Below, one piece after another: positions 23,621-31,006 of a stretch of DNA of 64,000 bases. Source of the stretch: Cellvibrio sp. PSBB023 (GTDB lineage Bacteria > Pseudomonadota > Gammaproteobacteria > Pseudomonadales > Cellvibrionaceae); the NCBI RefSeq assembly GCF_002007605.1, contig NZ_CP019799.1:3884001-3948000 (forward strand), in the 5' to 3' direction. Position 1 is the stretch's first letter, and each line of letters starts with the position of its first letter. The notes under the pieces were generated by a model. It did no database searches. It had not been told where the DNA came from and saw nothing but the letters and a program-made list of their open reading frames with translations. The position numbers were made by a program, and so were the translations under genes.

Positions 23621-24637
23621 ATGACGGTCTATAAGCAGATCCCTGAATATCGCGGGCTTCAAGCGCAACAATTTTTCGAGCAAATTGCTGTTGAGCAAAG
23701 ACCCGTGGTTATGCGTGGTTTTGCTCAGGATTGGCCATTAGTGGCAGCAGCAAAAAAAACGCCGCAAGATTTTGCTGCTTATCTGGTACGTTTTTACACC
23801 GGTAAAAAAGCCAGAATTTTTGTCGCACCTCCTGCCGCTAATAAACGCTTTTATTATAACGATGATATGACCGGTGTGAATTATCTTAGCGGTGAGGAGC
23901 GCGTGGATTTATTTTTAGGGCGTTTGCTGGAATTGATGGATAGGGAAATTTACCCTGCCATCTCTATGCAAAACTCTTTGCCCAGTGAGTTGCTTCCGGG
24001 ATTGAGTGAGGAAAATAAGTCCAACTTTTTTCCTGATATTGAACCGCGTCTGTGGGTTGGTAATGAAGGTATTGTCAGTACCCACTATGATGGCTCTGAC
24101 AATATCGCTTGCGTGGTTGCCGGGCGCAGGCGCTTTGTGTTGTTTCCACCGGAGCAGCTTGGCAATTTATATCCAGGCCCACTCAACTTTACGCCAGCAG
24201 GTGCGCCCACCAGTATGGTCAATTTGCATGAGCCGGACTTTGAACGTTATCCCCATTTCAAAACCGCACTGGATAATGCCTATTCGGCAGAACTGGAGCC
24301 GGGCGATGCCATTTTTATTCCCATGCTTTGGTGGCATCATGTGGAGTCACTGGAAAAAGTGAATGCATTGATGAACTACTGGTGGAATGGTTCTTCTGCG
24401 AAAGGAGCAACATCACCAAGTCCGATTGACAGTTTGAATATCGCCTTGTTGGCGATGCGTGATTTAACACCCAAGCAACGCAATGCCTGGCGCTGTATGT
24501 TTGACCATTATTTGTTTAATCAGGGTATAGATCCGACTTCTTATATTCCTGAGCATCAGCAGCATGTACTGGGAAAATTGTCGCCAGAGTATATCCGGGC
24601 GGCTAAAGATTCTTTTATCGAAAAATTAAAGAAATAA
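23621..24637 (+). CDS. Cupin-like (JmjC/FIH-type) Fe(II)/2-oxoglutarate oxygenase-like protein
   Basis: The 338-residue protein has the cupin_8 layout. The N-terminal RPVVMRGFAQDWP is a typical start of this family. The metal motif is H155-x-D157 (STHYDGSDN), followed by GRRRFVLFPPEQ, with a distal His in PMLWWHHVESL (about 239/240) after the loop LEPGDAIFIP. These match asparaginyl hydroxylase-like (FIH) oxygenases, which hydroxylate proteins or small molecules. It lies between two halogenase-like genes with gaps of 34 and 5 bp, so the three are surely one unit. The substrate is unknown. Confidence 0.88.
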   Translation: MTVYKQIPEYRGLQAQQFFEQIAVEQRPVVMRGFAQDWPLVAAAKKTPQDFAAYLVRFYTGKKARIFVAPPAANKRFYYNDDMTGVNYLSGEERVDLFLGRLLELMDREIYPAISMQNSLPSELLPGLSEENKSNFFPDIEPRLWVGNEGIVSTHYDGSDNIACVVAGRRRFVLFPPEQLGNLYPGPLNFTPAGAPTSMVNLHEPDFERYPHFKTALDNAYSAELEPGDAIFIPMLWWHHVESLEKVNALMNYWWNGSSAKGATSPSPIDSLNIALLAMRDLTPKQRNAWRCMFDHYLFNQGIDPTSYIPEHQQHVLGKLSPEYIRAAKDSFIEKLKK

Positions 24638-24642
24638 TAGTT

Positions 24643-26139
24643 ATGCAAAAGCCACAAAAAATAGTGATCGTCGGTGGTGGTACAGCAGGGTGGATGACTG
24701 CTAATTTATTAGCCGCTCGTTGGGGCGGTATAGAAATTGGTTTGCTGGAATCCAGTGACATCGGCATTATCGGTGTAGGCGAAGGTTCAACACCCCATTT
24801 AAAATTCTTTTTTGATGAGGTAGGCATTGAAGAATCAGAGTGGATGCCTCGTTGTAACGCGACCTATAAAAATGGTATTTCATTTGTAAATTGGTCATCC
24901 ATTCCCGGATTCGAGAGTTATTTCCATCCATTTCCTGCACAAACAGATGACATTTTTACTGTCCCGGCTTTTTTAAGCAGCATTCATGCGCGTATGCAAG
25001 GCTATAACGTGAATGCGCATCCGGATTCTTATTTTTTAGAAACCTATATTACCCAAAAAAATCTTGGCCCTATCCCAACAGAGAATTTTCCTTTTGGTGT
25101 TGCCTACGGATACCATTTTGATTCGGGTTTGTTGGGGCAATATCTTGCTGAAAAAGCTGTCAGCAGGGGTGTCAAGCGTATTTTTGGCACGGTGACAGAA
25201 GTGCTAATGAATGAGTCGGGCGAGCTTTCATCGGTGCGTCTGGATGATGATAGCCAGTTGGCGGCTGACTTTTTTATCGATTGCTCCGGGTTTAAATCAT
25301 TGCTTTTACAAAGTGCATTAAAAGTCACCTATAAAAGTTTTAAAGAAAATCTCTTTAATAATGCGGCGGTAGTAATGCCGACAGCAATGGCTGAAATCAT
25401 ACCTCCTGAAACTAAATCAACAGCTCTTTCAAATGGCTGGGCATGGAAAATTCCATTAACCAATCGCTTTGGCAATGGTTATGTGTACAGCGCCGATTAC
25501 ATTACGCCAGACCAGGCCGAAGCAGAACTCAGGCAACACTTGGGTATGCTCGATAGTGATGTTGCTGCCAGACACTTGCAGATGAAGGTAGGGCGAGTTG
25601 AAAAACATTGGGCAAAAAATTGTGTAGCTGTAGGCTTGTCCCAAGGATTTATTGAGCCATTAGAAGCAACTGCACTTGCCTTGTCGTTTAATACTGTTTC
25701 GGCGTTTATTAAATGTTACGAAAAAGGCGCATATACCAATCAATATGAAGATGAATTTAATAAAGAAATGAATGCACGATTTGATGGTGTGAGGGATTAT
25801 ATTGTTTGCCATTACAAAGCGAACCAGCGAAAAGATACGGATTATTGGAAAGATAATGCGGCCAATACACATTTGTCAGATGTGCTAAAACAAGTGCTCC
25901 ATTTCTGGCAGGCGGGTGGTGATTTTGCAAAAAATATGTATGCCAATAATTTGATAGGTAGTTATCAACCAAAATCCTGGGCCTGTTTGCTTGCAGGTTA
26001 TGGTGTTTTCCCTCCATTGCGCGCTAGTGAAAATGATGATCACTACAAGTCTCTACATGATATGGCGCAATTGGCAGATTTTATTCGCCGATGCGGACTG
26101 AATTTTAAAAAGCATAATGAATTACTTCGGTTAACGTAA
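24643..26139 (+). CDS. FAD-dependent tryptophan halogenase-like protein 2
   Basis: The 498-residue paralogue of the gene 1 kb upstream has the FAD motif IVGGGTAGWMTA, VGEGSTPHL, catalytic-type K76 in NATYKNGISF, and the WxWxIP motif (GWAWKIPLTNRFGNGYVYS). In the C-terminal motif it reads FIEPLEATAL, so the Ser after the conserved Glu is Ala, unlike copy 1. The pair is clearly diverged, suggesting different substrates or division of labour. It starts 5 bp after the cupin gene. Confidence 0.88.
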   Translation: MQKPQKIVIVGGGTAGWMTANLLAARWGGIEIGLLESSDIGIIGVGEGSTPHLKFFFDEVGIEESEWMPRCNATYKNGISFVNWSSIPGFESYFHPFPAQTDDIFTVPAFLSSIHARMQGYNVNAHPDSYFLETYITQKNLGPIPTENFPFGVAYGYHFDSGLLGQYLAEKAVSRGVKRIFGTVTEVLMNESGELSSVRLDDDSQLAADFFIDCSGFKSLLLQSALKVTYKSFKENLFNNAAVVMPTAMAEIIPPETKSTALSNGWAWKIPLTNRFGNGYVYSADYITPDQAEAELRQHLGMLDSDVAARHLQMKVGRVEKHWAKNCVAVGLSQGFIEPLEATALALSFNTVSAFIKCYEKGAYTNQYEDEFNKEMNARFDGVRDYIVCHYKANQRKDTDYWKDNAANTHLSDVLKQVLHFWQAGGDFAKNMYANNLIGSYQPKSWACLLAGYGVFPPLRASENDDHYKSLHDMAQLADFIRRCGLNFKKHNELLRLT

Positions 26140-26227
26140 ATTAATTGTATTGGGTAATAAAGTACGCATCTTTAGTGTAGAAAATAATAACTACCCGATC
26201 TTTTTTATGAATACTCTTCTTTTTACC

Positions 26228-26237
26228 GTTCGACTTT
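26228..26237 (+). promoter_or_regulatory. Single GTTCGACTTT motif after halogenase 2
   Basis: GTTCGACTTTCGGCGTTACC begins at 26228, about 90 bp after the halogenase stop in the 485-bp gap 26140–26624. It shares its core with the 9.1-kb and 18.4-kb sites. No partner copy at 22 bp was seen. Confidence 0.3.
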
Positions 26238-26312
26238 CGGCGTTACCAAAAGTCATCATTGTCGCTACCAAAAACAGCTGCTAGTGTTTCATTGAGTGGT
26301 TTTATCTGGCGA

Positions 26313-26426
26313 ATGTTTAACGCGAGCAAGGCGATGCAAAGCAATAACAAAAAACTGATACCGGTTATGTGTTCGATCAATATCATTATGTTAATGACGT
26401 TTTTCATCGCCCTTTGGTATGTATGA
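26313..26426 (+). CDS. Possible 37-aa membrane peptide
   Basis: The frame runs from ATG 26313 (a second ATG is at 26334) to TGA 26424–26426. It encodes a short polar N-terminus followed by a hydrophobic stretch (CSINIIMLMTFFIALWYV) long enough to span a membrane. A terminator lies 27 bp downstream, as expected after a gene. The ribosome site is weak, so the coding status is uncertain. Confidence 0.3.
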   Translation: MFNASKAMQSNNKKLIPVMCSINIIMLMTFFIALWYV

Positions 26427-26452
26427 CTCTATTTATAAACTTCCCGTGACTT

Positions 26453-26476
26453 GCCAGAGCTTGCTCTGGCTTTTTT
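26453..26476 (+). terminator. Rho-independent terminator
   Basis: GCCAGAGC and GCTCTGGC form a stem that is followed by six T residues. It ends the halogenase unit or the small frame before it. Confidence 0.85.
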
Positions 26477-26624
26477 GTATCCGAGGGTTTGTGCCCAAAT
26501 GGGTGGGTGTGGAGAGGTTGCTGAGCGCGTAAGGATTGGTTAAACCAATTTTTACCTACTGGCGGTGGATCCAAAAAGGCTTACACTGCGTAAACCAACT
26601 ACCACACAACACGAGGATTGATTT

Positions 26625-27164
26625 GTGAAAAGCCTGATGAAACCACTGATTGCACTTGCTGCCCTGACCTTGGCGCAAGTGACTTATGCGGCTTGCCCGG
26701 AGTATATGCAGGGCGAGTATCGCAAGTTGCACTCCAAAGAGATGGTGAATATTTGTGAGTTGATGGAAAACAAGACAGTACTGGTGGTGAATACTGCTAG
26801 CCACTGCGGTTTCACTTCTCAATTCAAAGGGTTGGAAGCGCTACACAAGAAATACCAGGCAAAAGGTTTGGTTGTCGTTGGGTTTGCCAGCGATGACTTC
26901 AAGCAGGAAGATGCCGATGAAGAAAAAGCGGCTGAAATCTGCTATCTCAATTACGGCGTGACTTTTACTATGTTGTCACCAACCGCAGTCACTGGCGACA
27001 AGGCCAATGCCCTGTTCAAAGCCTTGGCGGAGCAGAGTGAGCAGCCAAAGTGGAATTTCAACAAGTACTTGCTGGGTAAAGATGGCAAGGTCATAGAACA
27101 CTTTGGCAGCATGACCAAGCCTGACTCGGCGAAGCTGGCAGCCGCTATAGATAAGGCGTTATAA
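26625..27164 (+). CDS. Exported glutathione-peroxidase-like protein
   Basis: The 179-residue protein starts at a GTG (26625) with GAGG eight bases upstream. A signal peptide ends near VTYAA, so it acts in the periplasm. The thioredoxin-fold peroxidase core has C61 in VNTASHCGFTSQF and the WNFNKYLLGKDG motif. The usual catalytic segment with NQF is changed to ASDDFKQED, so the Gln of the catalytic tetrad appears to be Asp. That change, plus a second Cys in AEICYLNYG, fits a thioredoxin-type peroxidase variant. It stands alone with its own terminator. Confidence 0.85.
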   Translation: MKSLMKPLIALAALTLAQVTYAACPEYMQGEYRKLHSKEMVNICELMENKTVLVVNTASHCGFTSQFKGLEALHKKYQAKGLVVVGFASDDFKQEDADEEKAAEICYLNYGVTFTMLSPTAVTGDKANALFKALAEQSEQPKWNFNKYLLGKDGKVIEHFGSMTKPDSAKLAAAIDKAL

Positions 27165-27187
27165 GCTTTTTAACTGCACCGTCCTGA

Positions 27188-27230
27188 CAAATGCCCGACA
27201 ATGAGTGTGCACACTCTTGTCGGGCATTTG
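27188..27230. terminator. Long near-perfect palindrome/terminator
   Basis: The arms CAAATGCCCGACAA and TTGTCGGGCATTTG flank the further palindrome GAGTGTGCACACTC, with a single bulged T. T-rich sequence follows on the plus strand. It ends the peroxidase transcript. Confidence 0.85.
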
Positions 27231-27260
27231 CTTTTCCTTTCCCAGAATCCAGTTCTTTAT

Positions 27261-27274
27261 TGACAACCTTGTCA
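27261..27274. promoter_or_regulatory. LacI-type operator-like palindrome TGACAACCTTGTCA
   Basis: The 14-bp dyad is perfect except at its centre (CC instead of CG) and is nearly the same as the 17407 site. It is about 540 bp upstream of the second TonB receptor, in the 645-bp gap 27165–27809. Confidence 0.4.
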
Positions 27275-27375
27275 TTCTATTGCGGTTCTTTTTGATGCTG
27301 TCGACGGTTACTCATTTGTTTCCCTTGTTGGTTACCCATCTCATTTAAAATGTTACCGATGGCAACAAAAATATT

Positions 27376-27627
27376 GGAATCGGTTACATTTTTATTGGCC
27401 AAATATTTGTCAGTAAAATTATTTTTATATTTTGTTTGCTTCGCTTGTATAGGTATTTGCAACGGATTTTTACGCAAAAAAAGTGATTTTTTAATAATTA
27501 TTAGAGGCTTGTATCACTAGTAATAGATAAAAGCTGCGTGAATTTATCCCGAATCTTCAATTTCCAATTAAAAATACAGCCGTTTCAAAATGTAACCGTT
27601 AACATATTTGTGTTGAAACCGATTACA
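27376..27627. promoter_or_regulatory. Cluster of TAACCG-core sites upstream of TonB receptor 2
   Basis: TGTAACCGTTAACA (27591–27604), TGAAACCGATTACA (27614–27627) and, on the other strand, ATGTAACCGATTCC (27376–27389) share a LacI-family-like half-site. A further CGGTTA lies at about 27305. The first two are 23 bp apart. They are 180–430 bp upstream of the receptor start and may bind a regulator. A small minus-strand frame at 27277–27477 is not convincing. Confidence 0.4.
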
Positions 27628-27809
27628 TTTTATTCCATTATCATGTCTGCCAAAAGCTATAAATGTCCCCTGAGGTTAACTGGACGGGAGGCAAATAATA
27701 AAAGCGATATACCCATGAACCAAAATCCGCGTGATATCCCTATTCGCTTTGTTGTGACCAGCAGTGCACGTTTTTTAGATATACCAATAACAATATGAGG
27801 AAGTGAGCA

Positions 27810-30800
27810 ATGATTAAACCCAATGGTTTTAACCCCAGAAGAAAAGCCCTGGTGCTAGCGATTAGCTGCGCACTGGGTGGCTTGTCGGCCACTGCACTGG
27901 CTCAACAGGCGCCCGCTGCCGACGAGAATCTGGAAGAAGTAATTGTAAAAGGTGTGCGTGCCTCACAGGCACAAGCGATTGATATCAAACGTAATTCAAC
28001 CATGGTGGTGGACTCTATTGTGGCGGAAGATATCGGTAAGCTGCCTGATACCACCATTACCGATTCGTTACAGCGAGTGACAGGGGTACAGATTAAACGT
28101 GAAGCAGGTGAGGGTACCTCGCTCAATGTGCGCGGCATGCCACAGGTATTAACTACTCTGAATGGCGAGCAGTTCCTGAGTCCATGGAGTATCAACAAAG
28201 TAGAAGCTAACTTTTCTGATATTCCTGCAGGACTGATCTCTGGTGTGGATGTGTACAAGTCACAAGATGCTTCCATGTTGGCGGGTGGTATTTCCGGCGT
28301 TGTCGATCTTAAGACTTGGGATCCAAGCAAGTTGAATGAAGGTCTTACCGTTAAGGTTCGTCTGGAGGGCGCCACAGGTGAATACTCGGGGCGCGAATAT
28401 GATGAAGATGGCAGCAAATCACGCCGTGCTCCTGACTACAATCTCGGTCTGGTTGCTGGTTTTAATAATGGTGATAATTTCTCGATCATTGGCTCACTTT
28501 ATGCCGCTGAAAGCTATAACGCTAACTACTCCATGTGGGAAGGCCAAACCTTTGCATTTCTCGATCAGACCGGCGGAACACCTACCGATATGTACGATCT
28601 TGATGGCGATGGTGACCTGGTTAATGACTGGTATATCGTGCCCGAGCAATTTGCGGCGAGCAGTCAGTTTGTTGAGCGGGAGCGCTTTGGCGGTTCCTTA
28701 ACCGGTGTATTTGATATCAATGATAACTGGAGCGTTCGCGGCGATATCTTCTATACAGAGATGGATAAATATGATCGCGGTGTATCGGCACAATTTAACG
28801 CCAAGCAAACGCCGGATGCGTGGAGTGTAAACAATACGCCGGCTAAGGATCCCTACGAGGGTACCTTTAATGCCCTTCAGCCTGGCTCGATTGTTTCTCC
28901 CGGTTCTGCTATTTCATTTGTCGATGCTCAGGGTAATCCACGAACTATTAACATCAACACGCTTCAGGTTGCCGAAGTGTGGGCGGCGGACTTTCAGTCG
29001 GTATCCAAAAATACCGTCGAAAAAACTGCCGCGTATAACACCAATTTTGAAGTGGCCTATACCGATCATGAGTCATTCGAGGCCAAATTCCGCGTCATTC
29101 ATGCCAAGGCAGAAATGCAACAGCGCAAGGCCACTTTTCAGCAGGGAACGCCTGGCTGGCTGTGGGTAGATGACGATGGCATTCCCGGTAAGGACCCGGT
29201 GGATGGCTATCATATGACCGTTGATTACCGGGGTGATTACCCTAGCTTTTCTTATGAAGGCGATGTGGCTGATGCGAACTTCCTAAAGCAGTATCAAGGT
29301 TTTGCGGAAGGATTTAACACCGATGCAGAGCTGAATGTCGCACGTATTGATGTAAAGAGTATCTTCGATGCTTCTCATGTCGAGTCTATGGAAATGGGCG
29401 TACGCTACGGTAGCCGCGAAGCTAACTACAACAAGTTCTATTACGTCACGCCTACTGGACGTTATTCCAACTATAACGATCCGCGTGTGCCTGCAGACAA
29501 GCGTTACAAGCTCTTGCCGGGTAATGCAGTTTGGCAAAAATATCCCGACTGGTACAAATTTGTATTCTCTGAAACTGATGCCAATTTGATCGATGTCGGT
29601 GGTTTGGTTGACAATGGTTTTAGCGCTGCCGATACCAGTGTGTTCTACGATTTTGGTCCCATTAAGGGCTTTGAAAACGGTGTGGCAGCGTTGGCGCCAA
29701 GTAACTGGGATTCACCTTACGATTTCATGAATCGTCTATACCCAGGTACTCGCACAGTGAACGAGCCGGGTGAAACCTATGCAGTTACCGAAGACACCAT
29801 GAACGCTTATGTGCAATTCAACTTTGCCAATGATGATGAAGGTCTGTTCGGTGTTCCCTATAACGCCAATCTTGGTTTGCAGGTAGCACATACTGCCCGT
29901 GAGGTAGGTAAAAGTGTTGTACCTGAGGTACTCGACTCATTTAACTCTATTGGTTATGACGACTGGCAGAAAATTGCCTACGTCTATGAAACCGATACGA
30001 TCAATCACTCATATCTTGAGCTGCTTCCATCGATCAGCGTAAACCTGTTTCCGCGCGATGATGTGATTTTGCGTGCGAGTGCAGCGCGTACCATGACCAA
30101 TAACGACATGGATACTATTGGCTCATCAATGGTGCTTTGGTATTCCCGTTGTGTGAAAACTGATGAGGACGGTAATCAGGTTCAGATTCTTGATCCTAAT
30201 ACCGGCGCATTGGTGGCTGACTATGTAGGTTGTGTAGGTGGGGGTAGCGATAAAGGCGATCCTTACATAAAACCTTGGATGGCCAATGTGTATAACCTGT
30301 CATCTGAATGGTACTTCGATGAATCTGCCATTTTAGGTTTGGGTATTTTCTATATCGATGTTGATACTGCCGTTCAGAATTATCAAGAGCAGCGTCACTT
30401 CCTGGATATGGATGGCATGGATCGCAATCAGTACGCGACTATTTGGTCAACCCGCAATACTGGTGCAGCTGATTTGTACGGCGTGGAATTTGGCTATAAG
30501 CAGCCATTCACTATGTTTGACAGCTGGTTCAATCGTACCGGTGTTGAGCTTAACTACACTTGGTCGCATTCAGAGTCGGAAGATATGGATATTGAAGGCA
30601 ACCAATTACCATTGGTATCCAACTCGGAGCATCAAGCCAACCTGATTCTCTGGTACGACTACGAAGGTCTCAATGTGCGCTTGGCCTACAACTGGCGCAG
30701 TGAAGAGTACGCCGGTATGGCTGGCGTGAATAACGCAGCAGGCAACGCTTTCAATTTGGCTAATTGGATGGAGCCTGCTGGCTATGTGGACTTGTCCGTT

Positions 30801-30953
30801 TCCTACAACATTAATGATTACGTCAATGTGTTTGTAAACGGCACCAACCTGACCGGCCAAAGCCGTAAAGGCTATACCCAATATGAAAGCCAATTCCACA
30901 GTCTGTGGGTTCAGGAAACCCGCTATTCTGCTGGCGTGAATCTGACTTTCTAA
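27810..30953 (+). CDS. TonB-dependent receptor 2 (oligosaccharide type)
   Basis: The 1047-residue outer-membrane receptor has a strong ribosome site (GAGGAAGTGAG). The signal peptide (KALVLAISCALGGLSATALAQ) is followed by a TonB-box-like LEEVIVKGV. The plug reads DIGKLPDTTITDSLQRVTGV, LNVRGMPQVLTTLNGEQF and AGGISGVVDLKTWDPSKL. The barrel ends in a C-terminal Phe (AGVNLTF). It is a different subtype from the receptor at 18.6 kb. The lipoprotein with GH5-like and carbohydrate-binding modules begins 53 bp downstream, so this pair probably imports a plant or algal oligosaccharide, perhaps a mannan. The ligand is an inference. Confidence 0.92.
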   Translation: MIKPNGFNPRRKALVLAISCALGGLSATALAQQAPAADENLEEVIVKGVRASQAQAIDIKRNSTMVVDSIVAEDIGKLPDTTITDSLQRVTGVQIKREAGEGTSLNVRGMPQVLTTLNGEQFLSPWSINKVEANFSDIPAGLISGVDVYKSQDASMLAGGISGVVDLKTWDPSKLNEGLTVKVRLEGATGEYSGREYDEDGSKSRRAPDYNLGLVAGFNNGDNFSIIGSLYAAESYNANYSMWEGQTFAFLDQTGGTPTDMYDLDGDGDLVNDWYIVPEQFAASSQFVERERFGGSLTGVFDINDNWSVRGDIFYTEMDKYDRGVSAQFNAKQTPDAWSVNNTPAKDPYEGTFNALQPGSIVSPGSAISFVDAQGNPRTININTLQVAEVWAADFQSVSKNTVEKTAAYNTNFEVAYTDHESFEAKFRVIHAKAEMQQRKATFQQGTPGWLWVDDDGIPGKDPVDGYHMTVDYRGDYPSFSYEGDVADANFLKQYQGFAEGFNTDAELNVARIDVKSIFDASHVESMEMGVRYGSREANYNKFYYVTPTGRYSNYNDPRVPADKRYKLLPGNAVWQKYPDWYKFVFSETDANLIDVGGLVDNGFSAADTSVFYDFGPIKGFENGVAALAPSNWDSPYDFMNRLYPGTRTVNEPGETYAVTEDTMNAYVQFNFANDDEGLFGVPYNANLGLQVAHTAREVGKSVVPEVLDSFNSIGYDDWQKIAYVYETDTINHSYLELLPSISVNLFPRDDVILRASAARTMTNNDMDTIGSSMVLWYSRCVKTDEDGNQVQILDPNTGALVADYVGCVGGGSDKGDPYIKPWMANVYNLSSEWYFDESAILGLGIFYIDVDTAVQNYQEQRHFLDMDGMDRNQYATIWSTRNTGAADLYGVEFGYKQPFTMFDSWFNRTGVELNYTWSHSESEDMDIEGNQLPLVSNSEHQANLILWYDYEGLNVRLAYNWRSEEYAGMAGVNNAAGNAFNLANWMEPAGYVDLSVSYNINDYVNVFVNGTNLTGQSRKGYTQYESQFHSLWVQETRYSAGVNLTF

Positions 30954-31006
30954 TTAATCGAGCGGCATAAAACGATAAACCCGTTTGAGGCGATTTGGAG
31001 AATTCT

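Noticed and set aside
27351..27367. TGTTACCGATGGCAACA as a GntR/LacI operator
   Set aside because: Only the left half fits the known operator; the spacing of the right half is wrong.
27277..27477. 66-residue minus-strand frame in the gap before receptor 2
   Set aside because: It is rich in Lys, Asn and Gln, lacks a ribosome site and overlaps operator-like sites.
27902..28417. 171-residue minus-strand frame inside TonB receptor 2
   Set aside because: It is antisense to the conserved plug domain, Ser/Thr-rich and without a start site.
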